Of a stretch of 63,712 bases of DNA, positions 1-11,600 are shown piece after piece. How positions within the stretch are numbered: the first letter of the stretch is position 1; each line of letters starts with the position of its first letter. Position numbers and translations under genes: made by a program. Source of the DNA: CAZPWF01 sp964610775 (GTDB lineage Bacteria > Patescibacteriota > Saccharimonadia > Saccharimonadales > JACQNP01); contig CAZSZC010000004.1 of NCBI GenBank assembly GCA_964610775.1, positions 1-63,712 on the forward strand, read 5' to 3'. Below the pieces are notes generated by a model. That model made no database searches and was not told the DNA's origin. It saw only the letters and a program-made list of their open reading frames with translations.

Positions 1-478
<478 letters not shown>

Positions 479-562
479 AAGTAGAATTTGTTCACTTAGC
501 ATCAGTCAGAAACTGACTAATTTACTAATTTAAAACAATTCAAAAATGAACTGACGTTGATT

Positions 563-592
563 GACAATCTTCATCTTACGAATCAGATTGTC
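563..592 (-). other. rRNA leader hairpin
   Basis: A perfect 8-bp inverted repeat (GACAATCT/AGATTGTC) with a 14-nt loop lies in the leader about 90 nt upstream of mature 16S. It could be a processing stem or part of a leader antitermination structure; that role is inference. Confidence 0.45.
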
Positions 593-666
593 GTTTGCAC
601 TATCTAAGTTTTTAACGTTCGTTGTTTTTAGAGACACTTTAATAGAAGCTCCAAAAGACTCAGGTA

Positions 667-696
667 ATCTTACAGCGTAGCCGCCCCTATTGTCAA
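667..696 (-). promoter_or_regulatory. rRNA operon promoter
   Basis: On the minus strand TTGACA (691-696) is followed after 18 nt by TAAGAT (667-672). Transcription would start near 660 and give a leader of about 180 nt before 16S. This rules out a short minus-strand reading frame at 530-712 as a gene. Confidence 0.75.
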
Positions 697-739
697 GAAG
701 TTTTTTATGCATAACCTTTTTTACAACGTTTTAGGTCGA

Positions 740-1105
740 TTATCCCTGTTCCTGGACTCGAATAATATCCAGAACACTAGGAAGCACTATGGAACCTGCA
801 AGTCTACCCGAACGAAAATGAAAACCTTCAGTTTCGAACACCTCTCCAAGTAGCTCAACAGTACCAAAAAACGCTAATGGGCTTTCCTCTCCAAATCGAG
901 AAGTAACTTTTTTATAGTATGCTACATGCGAATCATGAACGTCTACTGGAAGCCATACGTGAGTAGATGAGGTAGTAGAGCGTGGGTCGTGCTTCCCTAT
1001 TTCCGGCCCAACTCTCAGATATCCTTCAAGAACATCTTGACCCGAAAAATCTAGGTCCTTATCGAATAATGGTATGTGGCCTCTTGCTATACGATGTATC
1101 GGCAT
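740..1105 (-). CDS. hypothetical protein, 121 aa
   Basis: I do not recognise this family. It starts with ATG, and a purine-rich GGGAGA lies about 4 nt upstream as a plausible ribosome binding site. The product is soluble-looking, with no signal peptide or membrane segment, rich in His, Asp and Gly in its first half, and ends in a hydrophobic stretch (about 100-117). It lies between the rRNA promoter and a small plus-strand gene, transcribed in the same direction as the rRNA. The start signal and length support a real gene. Confidence 0.55.
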   Translation of the reverse strand: MPIHRIARGHIPLFDKDLDFSGQDVLEGYLRVGPEIGKHDPRSTTSSTHVWLPVDVHDSHVAYYKKVTSRFGEESPLAFFGTVELLGEVFETEGFHFRSGRLAGSIVLPSVLDIIRVQEQG

Positions 1106-1209
1106 ATTCTCTCCCTTTTCTTCTAAGAAGTTATACGCCCGTTACAAACAAATGCAAGCATGAGCAAGTTAAGTATGGAATTTTCGGTGTTTTATGATAT
1201 AATTAGTAT

Positions 1210-1416
1210 ATGGATAGGTCGCCTCGCTACAATCAGCCAGAACAACTACTACCTTGGATTGCGAGTACTATCAAAAATATCGGCCATTCCGCATTAGTGT
1301 ATCTCAGGACATCAGATCCAAATCTAGGCGAAGGAAAGCTACGCTCAAGTATAACGCCGGCTGAGTACATGGAAATTCCCGATTACCCACCGGTGCACGA
1401 CGATACTATTTCTTAG
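1210..1416 (+). CDS. small hypothetical protein, 68 aa, leaderless
   Basis: A consensus TATAAT at 1198-1203 lies exactly 6 nt before the ATG, so transcription should start on the start codon, and there is no Shine-Dalgarno sequence. The product is hydrophilic and proline-rich at both ends and matches no family I know. Its 3' end overlaps the convergent gyrA stop by 11 nt. The well-formed promoter is the main reason to believe it is a gene. Confidence 0.5.
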   Translation: MDRSPRYNQPEQLLPWIASTIKNIGHSALVYLRTSDPNLGEGKLRSSITPAEYMEIPDYPPVHDDTIS

Positions 1417-4003
1417 ACTTAGGGGTTTCTGCAGTATCTTCCTCTGGAAGAAGTTCTTGGTTTTCTGGTTCGTCTTCTTCGTTGTCTACAGCCTTATCAA
1501 CCAAGGCTAGAGACACAACTTTGTCATTGTCGTTCAGGCGCATAATGCGAACACCCTGAGTGGCTCGGCCTAATTGAGGAATATCCTTAAGCCCTAATCG
1601 AATAGTTTGACCCTGTTGAGAGATAATAATTACCTCTTGGGTGTCATCATCACTAAGTGCCTTCACGCCAATCAGCGCACCCGTCTTAGTGTTCACTACT
1701 GCTGAACGAATACCAACACCACCACGAGCATGAGCTGTGAATTGCGACATCTTGGTTCGCTTGCCATAACCCTGGTCACTTATAACAAATATGCTGGAAT
1801 TCTCGTCAACAATATCCATACCTATGACCTGATCACCGGCACGCAAACGTATACCACGCACACCGCGAGAGACACGACCCATTGGTCGAGCATCCTTCTC
1901 GTGGAAGCGAATAGCTTGACCCTGCGAAGTCGAAATCACTACCTCGTTCTCGCCTGTTGTCATGCGAATCCACTTAAGCTCGTCACCATCATCTAGGTTT
2001 ATAGCAATAAGACCCGTCTGTCGCACGTTCTGATACTGCTCAAACGGCGTTTTCTTGACGACACCGCGAACTGTACACATTAGAAGATTTCCGCCCTGAG
2101 ACTGCTTAGAAACATTAATTACCGAACTAACAGTTTCTTCTGGTTGAAGTTGCAGTAAATTAACTAATGCAACACCTTTGGCATTCAGACCAACGGCTGG
2201 CACCTCATAGGTCTTAAGACGGAATACGCGACCCTTGTTAGTGAAGAACAATAGGAAATCGTGGGTACTAGCATTTACTACGTGCTCGATAACATCTTCT
2301 TCGCGAGTCGCCATACCGCGCTTACCCTTACCGCCACGGTTTTGCTTGCGGTAGTCTGCAATCTGGCTACGCTTGATGTAATTGGCAGATGTTAGTGTTA
2401 CGACAACTTGCTCGTCAGGTATAAGATCTTCGTCATTCATCTTACCAAGTTCTTGAGGTATAACTTTGGTTCGACGTTCATCACCAAACTGCTTCTTAAC
2501 CTCGAGTAGTTCGTCTTTGATGATCTTCAGTATCTTCTTTTCGTCGGCCAATATAGATTCTAGATTAGCAATCAGTTTGAGTAGTTCAGCTAGCTCGTCT
2601 TCAATCTTTTGGCGCTCAAGACCAGTTAGTGCACGAAGCTGCATAGCCAAGATAGCCTTGGCCTGAATCTCTGATAATTTGAACTGTTTGATTAAGTTGG
2701 TCTGAGCCTCTTCACTACTCTTGCTAGCCCTAATAACCTTAATAACCTCATCAATGTGATCAAGAGCAATCTTGAGGCCTTCTAGGATGTGAGCACGGTC
2801 TTTTGCCTTACGAAGCTCGAACTCAGTCCGGCGACGAATAACAACTTGTCGATGCTTAATATACTCCTGAAGAATGTCTTGAAGACCTAAAACACGTGGC
2901 TGAATACCATCAATCAAAGCCAGCATGTTGTAGTGGAATGTCTGCTGCAACGGAGTGAGTTTATAAAGCTGGTTAAGCAGCTTCTTTGGGTATGCGTCTT
3001 TCTTGAGATCAATGACGATGCGCACTACACCACGAGCGGTTTCGTCACGTAGGTCACGAATACCGCCAATTTTCTTTTCCTTGTAGAGGTCAGCTATCTT
3101 TTCGAGTAGTCCTGCCTTGTTGAGACCATAAGGGATTTCAGAAATTACGATCTGTTGTACACCCTTCTTATTCTCTTCAACGTTTGCGACACCACGAACG
3201 ACAACTCCGCCCTTTCCAGTTGCGAGAGCTGTACGTATAGAATCTCGTCCATAAATAATACCGCCAGTTGGGAAGTCCGGACCCTTAACGTGTTCTAGTA
3301 GATCATCAAGTGTGGCTTCTGGATTATCAATAAGGGTAACTGTTGCATCGACTATCTCAGTCAAGTTATGGGGTGGAATATTAGTTGCCATACCGACAGC
3401 AATTCCGATCTGTCCGTTTAGAAGTAAGTTTGGTAGCTTTGCTGGTAACACCTCTGGTTCTTGCTCGCTACCATCATAGTTGTCGCGGAAAGGTACGGTA
3501 TCTTTATCAATATCTTCTAGCAAGGATTGACCAGCTTTGGCCATTCTAGCTTCCGTATAACGCTGTGCAGCTGGTGGATCACCATCCATAGAACCAAAGT
3601 TACCTTGCCCATCAACCAACAGATAGCGCGTTGACCAATCTTGAGCTAAACGAACCATGGCGTCGTAAATAGCCACATCACCGTGAGGGTGATATTTACC
3701 CATGACATCACCGGTAATACGAGCACTCTTAACAAACTTGGAACCTGGCTTCCAGCCGTTCTTATCCATGGAGTACAAAATACGACGATGAACTGGCTTA
3801 AGACCGTCTCGCACATCAGGCAATGCACGAGCCACGATAACACTCATGGAATAGCGAAGGTAGCTATCTTCCATGACATTTTCGACACTACGAGACTCTA
3901 CAGTCTTTGAGTGGGTAGCATCAATAATCTGCATGTTATCTGAGGCTAAATCTGGGCTGCTTGGTTCTTGATTAACTTCTTCTGGTTTCTTGTCTTCTTC
4001 CAT
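1406..4003 (-). CDS. gyrA: DNA gyrase subunit A
   Basis: Breakage-reunion subunit of gyrase (A2B2), which introduces negative supercoils. The N-terminal quinolone-region segment is typical and ends in the catalytic tyrosine motif AQRYTEARM (about 150-158). A coiled-coil tower follows, then the C-terminal beta-pinwheel. A GyrA-box-like QNRGGKG near residue 555 marks it as gyrase rather than topoisomerase IV. The 865-aa length is normal and the tail is acidic. It starts one nucleotide after the gyrB stop (TAAGATG), so translation is coupled. Confidence 0.97.
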   Translation of the reverse strand: MEEDKKPEEVNQEPSSPDLASDNMQIIDATHSKTVESRSVENVMEDSYLRYSMSVIVARALPDVRDGLKPVHRRILYSMDKNGWKPGSKFVKSARITGDVMGKYHPHGDVAIYDAMVRLAQDWSTRYLLVDGQGNFGSMDGDPPAAQRYTEARMAKAGQSLLEDIDKDTVPFRDNYDGSEQEPEVLPAKLPNLLLNGQIGIAVGMATNIPPHNLTEIVDATVTLIDNPEATLDDLLEHVKGPDFPTGGIIYGRDSIRTALATGKGGVVVRGVANVEENKKGVQQIVISEIPYGLNKAGLLEKIADLYKEKKIGGIRDLRDETARGVVRIVIDLKKDAYPKKLLNQLYKLTPLQQTFHYNMLALIDGIQPRVLGLQDILQEYIKHRQVVIRRRTEFELRKAKDRAHILEGLKIALDHIDEVIKVIRASKSSEEAQTNLIKQFKLSEIQAKAILAMQLRALTGLERQKIEDELAELLKLIANLESILADEKKILKIIKDELLEVKKQFGDERRTKVIPQELGKMNDEDLIPDEQVVVTLTSANYIKRSQIADYRKQNRGGKGKRGMATREEDVIEHVVNASTHDFLLFFTNKGRVFRLKTYEVPAVGLNAKGVALVNLLQLQPEETVSSVINVSKQSQGGNLLMCTVRGVVKKTPFEQYQNVRQTGLIAINLDDGDELKWIRMTTGENEVVISTSQGQAIRFHEKDARPMGRVSRGVRGIRLRAGDQVIGMDIVDENSSIFVISDQGYGKRTKMSQFTAHARGGVGIRSAVVNTKTGALIGVKALSDDDTQEVIIISQQGQTIRLGLKDIPQLGRATQGVRIMRLNDNDKVVSLALVDKAVDNEEDEPENQELLPEEDTAETPKSKK

Positions 4004-4004
4004 C

Positions 4005-5969
4005 TTATACGTCCAAGTCCTTTACAAATTTTGCGTGTGTCTGAATAAAGTTTTTACGCAACTCAACCTCACTACCCATCAGCTTCGTAAAAATTGCATC
4101 CGCTTTTTCGGCATCCTCTAGTCTGACCTGAACAAGTACTCTGTTTTCTGGATTCATTGTCGTTTCCCAAAGCTGTTCGGCATCCATTTCACCCAAACCC
4201 TTATAGCGCTGAATATCAGACAAGCCCGATTGTTTCTTACGATCATCCGTATCGTTTACTTGAGTACCACGCTCTTTACGTTCCGCGATAAGTTGGTCGA
4301 TTAACTGATCGCGCTCAGCGTCACTATAGGCATACTGTCGCTTGTTACTTGAGCCTTTTAGCAGATAAAGTGGCGGCTTGGCCAAGTACAAGTATCCACC
4401 ATCAATGATTGGACGCATGTGACGGAAAAAGAAAGTCAGCAACAAAGTACTAATGTGGCTTCCATCAACATCAGCATCGGTCATAATGATAATACGATGG
4501 TAGCGAAGTCCATCCATACTAAATTGTTCTTCGATTCCAACGCCCAGTGCCTTAATAAGTGTCACGATCTCGTTGTTGGCTAGCATTTTATCGAGTCGAG
4601 CTCGTTCAACATTTAACACTTTACCCCTTAGTGGCAAGATAGCTTGAGTCTTACTGTCTCGACCTGACTTAGCCGAACCACCAGCAGAATCACCCTCTAC
4701 AATATAAAGCTCTGAATCTGCAGGGCTACGTGACGAACAGTCAGCCAACTTACCCGGTAATCCAGAACCTTCCAATACACCCTTTCGGATAATATTCTCA
4801 CGAGCAGCACGAGCAGCCTTACGAGCCCGAGCGGCCAACAATGCTTTGCCAACAACCTTCTTTCCAATTGCTGGATGCTCTTCTAGGTAGTAGCTAAAGT
4901 ATTCGCTAACCACTTGCTCTACATATGCACGCACCTCTGGATTACCTAGCTTATTTTTGGTCTGACCCTCAAATTGCGGGTCAGGAATCTTAACTAGAAC
5001 CACCGCAGTCAAACCTTCTCGAGTATCCTCGCCCGACAGGTTTTCTTCTTTTTCTTTGAGTAATCCACTCTTGCGAGCGTAGTCATTTATAACCCTAGTT
5101 AGGGCTGATCGAAAACCAGTTAAATGAGTACCACCATCTGGGTTATAGACGTTGTTTGCGAAAGCTTTGACGGTTTCGGTAAAAGTATCCGCATATTGCA
5201 TAGCTACTTCAACCTGAACATCGTCTACTTGCTTATCAACATAAAATACGTCTTCATCAATAACATCCTTGCCAAGATTAAGGTGTTTTACGTAAGACTG
5301 GATGCCGCCTTCGAAATAAAAACCATATCTTTCGCCTGTTCGCTGATCTTCAACGTGAGTTCGTAAGCCTTTTGTTAGATATGATTGGTGACGAAGGTAG
5401 TCGACGACCCAGCCATACTCTAGTTCTACTGTTTCGGTAAAGATTGTTGCGTCTGGCCAGAAAGAAATAGTTGTGCCAGTATCGTCTACTTTTTCACCCT
5501 TTTTGATTGCAGATAGCGGAACGCCACGCTCATATTCCTGAGTGTATACATAGCCATCTTTGTGTATTTCGGCCACAAGCCGACTAGACAAGGCGTTTAC
5601 AACACTTACACCTACACCATGAAGTCCACTGGAGACTTTATAGCCACCACCACCAAACTTTCCACCAGCATGCAAAACGGTCAGTACTGTCTCAAGTGCA
5701 CTTTTGCCAGTTTTGGCCATTTTATCAACAGGAATACCACGACCATTATCGCGAACTGTAATGCCCCCATCGGCAAGCATTGTTATCCATAAATCAGTGG
5801 CGTGGCCAGCGATAGCCTCGTCAACACAGTTATCGGCTATTTCCTTTATAAGATGGTGGAGTCCGTCCCGACCAGTACCACCAATATACATACCAGGTCG
5901 CTTACGGACCGGCTCCAGACCCTCGAGAACCTGAATCTGACTTGAATCATAATCTTTGGATTTTGCCAC
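4005..5969 (-). CDS. gyrB: DNA gyrase subunit B (GTG start)
   Basis: ATPase subunit of gyrase. The GHKL ATPase segment (DNGRGIP, GGKFGGGGYKVSSGLHGVG) is followed by the Toprim motifs EGDSAGGSA (about 428) and TDADVDGSH (about 499). The longest frame begins at 6047, but that codon sits inside the -35 element of the promoter. The family start (MAKSKDYDSSQIQ) matches a GTG at 5969 with GAGGGA just upstream, giving 654 aa. It is the first gene of a gyrB-gyrA operon. Confidence 0.96.
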   Translation of the reverse strand: MAKSKDYDSSQIQVLEGLEPVRKRPGMYIGGTGRDGLHHLIKEIADNCVDEAIAGHATDLWITMLADGGITVRDNGRGIPVDKMAKTGKSALETVLTVLHAGGKFGGGGYKVSSGLHGVGVSVVNALSSRLVAEIHKDGYVYTQEYERGVPLSAIKKGEKVDDTGTTISFWPDATIFTETVELEYGWVVDYLRHQSYLTKGLRTHVEDQRTGERYGFYFEGGIQSYVKHLNLGKDVIDEDVFYVDKQVDDVQVEVAMQYADTFTETVKAFANNVYNPDGGTHLTGFRSALTRVINDYARKSGLLKEKEENLSGEDTREGLTAVVLVKIPDPQFEGQTKNKLGNPEVRAYVEQVVSEYFSYYLEEHPAIGKKVVGKALLAARARKAARAARENIIRKGVLEGSGLPGKLADCSSRSPADSELYIVEGDSAGGSAKSGRDSKTQAILPLRGKVLNVERARLDKMLANNEIVTLIKALGVGIEEQFSMDGLRYHRIIIMTDADVDGSHISTLLLTFFFRHMRPIIDGGYLYLAKPPLYLLKGSSNKRQYAYSDAERDQLIDQLIAERKERGTQVNDTDDRKKQSGLSDIQRYKGLGEMDAEQLWETTMNPENRVLVQVRLEDAEKADAIFTKLMGSEVELRKNFIQTHAKFVKDLDV

Positions 5970-6018
5970 TTCCCTCAGTAACCCTCTCTCACCCTTATAT
6001 TTTTGTGCCCTTACTGAT

Positions 6019-6047
6019 AGTATAGCGAACTTATCCACCTTTCTCAA
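6019..6047 (-). promoter_or_regulatory. gyrBA promoter
   Basis: Minus-strand TTGAGA (6042-6047), 17-nt spacer, TATACT (6019-6024), giving a leader of about 45 nt before the GTG start. A DnaA-box-like TTATCCACC (6031-6039, plus strand) lies in the spacer; whether DnaA binds there is speculation. Confidence 0.7.
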
Positions 6048-6124
6048 GTAGGGACTTGTCTGAACACACGGTAGTATGTTTTAATAGTCATTAGCATTTT
6101 CTAACAAAAATAAAAGAAGAAAAA

Positions 6125-8035
6125 ATGTTCAGAAAACTAGCCAGCAATCTACCTTTTAACCCTAGTTTGATCAACCAGGTAAGTTTCTACGCGAAGCGCA
6201 TGCACCAAGAACAATCGGTACGTCGTATCGGTCTTGCGATGGTAGCCTTAGCCATGGTTTTGCAAATATTTGCCGTCGTATCTCCCCCACAAGGAACCCT
6301 AGCAAGAGTCGGTAACGATCTAATACCGGGTGGCGCAGCTTCACAAGGTGAATTGGTCAATCACTGTAATGCCAATAATTACGACTTTGCAACCATACTG
6401 GATTACTTTGGCATTCACTGTCAGGACCTATTCTTCGGCCAAGTACGGACTATTAATGCCAATGACTATGGTGGTCAGCTCTATTCAATGGGGCGAGCAC
6501 CTTATGGCAAGCCGGGCGAAACACCCGTTAATATAGCTGGGCTTGGTACATTCTATATGCGACCATTAAATAGCTGGGGCAACGCCAACTACCGTGCCAT
6601 AACAGGCACTCGTTCTGACGGCACTCCATTTATGGTGCTATTTGATTGTGGCAACTTAGTAATAGTTGGTAGGCCGCCAACCGAGAGGCCTCAAAAAGTA
6701 GTGAGTTGTGCAAACCTTATTATTAGCGTTACACCCGGAAGTCGCGTACCGCTTAATTCAGCCATCGGTGTTCGTGGCCAAGCTACTGGCGACAATTTAG
6801 CTCCTGGGGAGCTAGCTGATATGTACTACGATATGGTCTACATGAAATCAGGGCGTGTCGAAGGCAGTGATTTAGCTAGAGGCGTACCCTTCAAGGGTAA
6901 TGTAGCCGAGGACGAGGTTATTAGAGGCTTCACTGTTAGTAAGCCAGGTCATTATCAATTCCGATTATCTGTTAAATATTTCGATGGCGGACCAAGAGAC
7001 GCCGGCGGAAATGCCGTAGGTGGATGTGTGCGAGATGTTTACGTGAACACTCCTCCGCCAACACCAGAGAAAGTTATTGAATGTAGCAACTTGGTTACTA
7101 GCTTTAGTAACGGTCAAAAAATAGTGGCTGGCTCAAACGTTACTGTGCGTGGACAAGCCTCTGGCAGAGACTTACCGCAGGGCGAACTAGTTGATATGTA
7201 CTACGATTACACAGACGCAAATGGCAAAGTCTTGGGTGACCAAAAAGCACTAGGTGTACCATTTAAAGAAAGCTTGGCAGAGGATAACGTGCCGCGTAGT
7301 TTCAAGCTTGATAAAGCCGGTAAATACACCTTTAGACTAAGTGTTAAATATGACGGGTCAAAAAAGTCTGCCAAGGGCAATCAGACTGGAGATTGTTTGA
7401 AGGTAGTTATAGTTGAGGAGCCTTGTCTAGAAAACAAACAAGGCAAAGAAGCAACGGAATGCTTAATATTGAGTAAGGTTGCGACTAACAATACTCGTAA
7501 CGTTCCGAATGCAGATGGCACCACTGCCCAAGCTGGCGACACAATAACCTACACTCTCGCTACCAAGAACACTAGCAAAAATACAACTGTTAAGCAGTAC
7601 GTTATAAAGGAAAATCTGATTGATGTTCTACAGTACGCAGATGTAGTTAACCTAAGTGGTGGCACTATGGACAAATACAGCGTAGTTAGCTGGCCAGCGG
7701 TTGATATTAAGCCGGGTGAAACTATCAACAAGAAGATTGTTATTAAGATTAAAAATCCTATACCTAATACACCCGTGTCCACATCTGACCCAGGATCTTA
7801 TGATATGAAACTAACCAACATCTACGGTAATACCGTTAACATAAAATTACCGCCAAGTGTTACTAAGACTACCGAATACGTTGCTCGTGAACTACCAAAC
7901 ACTGGTCCTGGCGAAACACTAGCCGGTGGATTCATGATAACTGCAATAGTTGGATACTTCTTTGCCCGCAGCAGATTGCTAGCTAAAGAATCAGATATTT
8001 TACGTACTGAGTACGCAATAAGTGGAGGTATGTAA
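6125..8035 (+). CDS. putative cell-wall-anchored (LPxTG-like) repeat surface protein
   Basis: A 636-aa secreted protein. A hydrophobic signal segment lies near residues 36-58. Two homologous domains of about 115 aa follow (about 195-310 and 318-430), each with flanking cysteines and shared GQA(T/S)G, PGEL/QGEL, DMYYD and RLSVKY patterns. A DUF11-like beta domain spans about 440-580. The C-terminus has LPNTG (590-594), a hydrophobic segment and a basic RSR, the layout of a sortase sorting signal, with an unusually long 20-residue tail after it. No sortase is in the window. The gene overlaps the next by TAATG. Confidence 0.75.
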   Translation: MFRKLASNLPFNPSLINQVSFYAKRMHQEQSVRRIGLAMVALAMVLQIFAVVSPPQGTLARVGNDLIPGGAASQGELVNHCNANNYDFATILDYFGIHCQDLFFGQVRTINANDYGGQLYSMGRAPYGKPGETPVNIAGLGTFYMRPLNSWGNANYRAITGTRSDGTPFMVLFDCGNLVIVGRPPTERPQKVVSCANLIISVTPGSRVPLNSAIGVRGQATGDNLAPGELADMYYDMVYMKSGRVEGSDLARGVPFKGNVAEDEVIRGFTVSKPGHYQFRLSVKYFDGGPRDAGGNAVGGCVRDVYVNTPPPTPEKVIECSNLVTSFSNGQKIVAGSNVTVRGQASGRDLPQGELVDMYYDYTDANGKVLGDQKALGVPFKESLAEDNVPRSFKLDKAGKYTFRLSVKYDGSKKSAKGNQTGDCLKVVIVEEPCLENKQGKEATECLILSKVATNNTRNVPNADGTTAQAGDTITYTLATKNTSKNTTVKQYVIKENLIDVLQYADVVNLSGGTMDKYSVVSWPAVDIKPGETINKKIVIKIKNPIPNTPVSTSDPGSYDMKLTNIYGNTVNIKLPPSVTKTTEYVARELPNTGPGETLAGGFMITAIVGYFFARSRLLAKESDILRTEYAISGGM

Positions 8036-8598
8036 TGTCAGAATCAATGAAACACTCTGGTGGTGAGCATAAAATAGAAAACCATAATACTGAGCACGTC
8101 AGCCACAAGAATCTGGAACGCATAAAAGAAAAAGCCGAGAAAGCCGAAGAGCATGGTGAAGATCACATAGATAAAATTCGTGCCGAGATCAAGACACACG
8201 CTATTAGCGGTAAAGAGTTCACTGTTGGCGAAAAAGAATCAACAGCACCTTCTAGTCACCACTACACAAATCAAAAGGAACTCAAAGCTAATGCCTATAA
8301 CAAATCAATGCGTCAAATTAGGAGTAAGCTCTCTAAACCAGATAAGACATTCAGCAAGGTCATACACAATAAAACTGTCGAGTCTGTTAGTGAAGTTAGT
8401 AGCAAGACGATTGCTCGACCTTCAGGTTTATTAGGTGGTGGAATCTGTGCGCTATTAGGTAGCGCATACCTTTTGTACATGACTAAGCACTATGGATTTG
8501 AGTACAACTACTTTGTGTTTTTCTTGTTATTTGTGGGCGGATTCTTTGTGGGTATGTTTGGCGAATTATTACTACGTTACGTCTTTCGAAAAACTTAG
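8035..8598 (+). CDS. membrane protein with charged cytoplasmic N-terminus, 187 aa
   Basis: Starts inside the previous stop (TAATG) with a good GGAGGT ribosome binding site at 8024-8029, so it is translationally coupled to the surface protein gene. The first 125 residues are highly charged and His/Lys/Glu-rich with helical heptad character. Two hydrophobic helices (about 132-150 and 156-178) form a C-terminal hairpin ending in a basic RYVFRKT. I do not recognise the family. Coupling suggests it acts with the surface protein, perhaps as a membrane anchor. Confidence 0.75.
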   Translation: MSESMKHSGGEHKIENHNTEHVSHKNLERIKEKAEKAEEHGEDHIDKIRAEIKTHAISGKEFTVGEKESTAPSSHHYTNQKELKANAYNKSMRQIRSKLSKPDKTFSKVIHNKTVESVSEVSSKTIARPSGLLGGGICALLGSAYLLYMTKHYGFEYNYFVFFLLFVGGFFVGMFGELLLRYVFRKT

Positions 8599-8609
8599 AT
8601 ATAGAACTG

Positions 8610-11600
8610 CTAATCTCGCTTAATATGAAGTGTATCCTGAACACCCGTAGCGTCTTCGTGTTGTAAGGTAATCTCAACCTCTGTGCGATGTTTTTTGGTG
8701 TTATCGGTAGTTATTGGCTGTGAAGTTGGCAAAGCAGGCTCTAGATTGATTGGTGGCTGCTGCACTTGGTTTATTTGTGACGGCGTCTGGAATGCAGCGT
8801 CGGCCTGTTGTGGTTGCTGTGTAGGCTGTGCTTGCATAAAAGAAGGCATGGGCTGTGACGAAACTGGAACGGTCGAGTTATTAAGCTGAGCATCTCCCTG
8901 TTGTTGCCCAGCATCATTTTGATGTAACCCGCCTCTTATTTGTTGAGCTATAGTATTAACTTCTTGCCTTTGCAAATCATTACTAGATATATTCTGAGTA
9001 ACGCCGGTGCTGGAGCTGGCTGCGGGACCGGTAAATCCATTCGCAGATGTTTGGGGTTGTGCGAAATTAGGTGGTATATAGCCATTCTGTGGTTGGAGAG
9101 ATGACTGTGCAGGTGCCATTGTAGGCTGAGGAGTTGCAGATGGCGCCATGCCTGGAGCACCAGTTGTAGCGGCTTTCTTCTTAGCTAGCCACTCATCTAA
9201 AAATGATGATCCGCTTGTTGGCGCCTTTGCCCTAGGCATAGCACCAGCTTGAGGAGGTCCAGAACGCTGGCCAAATGGGCCTGGAGCACCCGATGCCGGT
9301 TTGGGATCATCTTTAGTCGCCAGACGTGAAAATATTTCTTTTTCAACCTCGGCTTTCGGTCTTCCAAACTTTGCTGCTGATAACTGCTTTAGGGCTTCAC
9401 CAAGCTCAGGCTTAGGATTGCCTAACGGCGCTAGGCCGGTCATACTAAACGGCTGAGTTGGAACTCCGCCCACCAAAGTTCTAACCACGGCATTATAGTT
9501 TGGAACACGTAACAAGTCGTCGGCATCGAATAATGGCTGGAAATACCTGGTCAATGAATCAACATCGTTTTGTCCAATACGAAACGCCACTATGGTACCC
9601 ATGTTTCCAAATACAGCATCGCGAATTTCTTCTGATAACTGAGTCGTAAACTGGTTAGCTACAATTAAATTAAGGTGATACTTTCGGGCTTCTGACATGA
9701 TTGTGGCAAATGATTCTGTTGAGAAGTTCTGGAACTCATCAACATACAGACAGAAATCAACACGATCGCTTTCTGGTATATTGGCGCGACTCATAGCTGC
9801 CGCCTGGAATTGCATAACAAAAATCATGCCCAGAAGTTTAGAGTTTAAGTCACCCGTTTTACCCTTACTGAGGTTAACAATCAAGATTTTTTTGTTATCC
9901 ATTATTTCACGTAGATCAAATGAGCTCTTGGTCTGACCGATAATATTACGCATCATTTCATTTGACAAAAAGGCACCGAATTTACTAACAAACCAACCCA
10001 ATACCTCACTCTTGTGATAGTCACTAGTACTAGCCATCTCCTTGTTCCAAAAATCCAAAACGGTATTATCGGTAACATGCTTTAGCAGATCTTTAGCGTA
10101 TTTGTTATCGGTGAAAACTTTAGGAATATCAATAAATGTTCCGCCTTCGGGATTAGCCATAACAGTCAACGCAGCATTCCTAAACCAGTGCTCGTAACGT
10201 GGCCCAATAATACCTTGATGCTGAGGATCATAGAGTTTATAGAGCATGTTTATAGCTTCTTGGATCAAGAAATCGCGCTGTTCAGGAAATTCATGCTCAA
10301 ACAAATTAAGACCCATTGGCCTATCCATTTCGGCTGGACAGAAATAAATAACGTCCTCAGAGCGATTGGGCGGCACCATACTCAACAACTTTTCTGCAGT
10401 ATCGCCGTGAGGGTCTATAAAGCAAAAGCCTTCACCATTCACCATATCCTGTAGAGCCAAGTTCTCTAAGAATGTGGATTTACCCGTACCAGTCTGACCG
10501 ACGGCGTACATATGTCTCTGTCGATCGCCTAGACTGAGTCTAATTGGTTTTTTAACACCACGGAAAATGTTGTAACCAAGCAATAATCCCTCGTCTGGTA
10601 TATTACGTGGTCCATCAACCTGTTTTGATGCCTGTCGCTCAAGCTGTGAAGTTGGTATATTCTTTTGGTCTGGGAAGTGGAACAAAGTCGCCAACTCTGT
10701 AGAATTAAGTATGTTACTTTTATTCTCGGGTGGGAAAAAACGCATGATATAAGCTGTAACAAACTGCTCAATATCTCTGGCTGGCGTATATTTAAAGCCG
10801 TTTTTACCCGGTGCATCAAACAAAGAGAATGTTGATACTATATTGGCCAAGACTGCCTGTGAGCGTTGAGAAATATTAGATGACGCCACTACTCTAATCA
10901 AGACTTCGAAGCCGGGTGATTGGGTTTTCAAATCAATTGAATCAAGTATGGCCTGTTCAGCGTTAGACAGCTCTGGTTTATCTCCGCCTTTCTTATCTTC
11001 TTTAGATTCAGGTGGTTTTGCAACAGCTACAGCAAGATCTTTTAATATACCGCCAGCAAGAGCTGCACCTTTTTTGGATTCTTTCCCCTTGCGCTTACTG
11101 CTTGCTACTTCACTGGCAGCCTTACGCCAGCTTGGATCGGCTGGTCGCATAAGTATCTGAATGCCCACACCATCTTCCTTATCTAATGTCGACATCGCGT
11201 TCAGGAGCGACTGCATTGCATCGCGCTTCAGGTCTTGATAGGTTGCTATTGGATAGGCGAAGTTTTCTTTAAGTGTGAGTTCACCACCAATTGTTCCACT
11301 AATCTTACCGACAGGACTAAAGATATTATGTTCAGATACTTCCTCCATTCGCGCTGCAGGATATGCACTAACAACACCTTGTTTCACTATCTCAACTAGA
11401 GCAATAGGAACGGCGGCGTAAAAATGTACGAAACCCTTAGATCCAACTATCTCGAAGCCAAAGTGACGTTGTCCATAAAACTTAGTTTTGCCACCTTTCT
11501 GGAGAGTGCTGGCGATTATGTTATAGATTATCTGGGCTTTGGAAATATTTTCATCAACAACATCACGAACATCTCTTCCACCACCCTCAGTATCATCACT

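Noticed and set aside
530..712. Minus-strand 60-codon frame
   Set aside because: Contains the rRNA promoter and leader; its start lies upstream of the -35.
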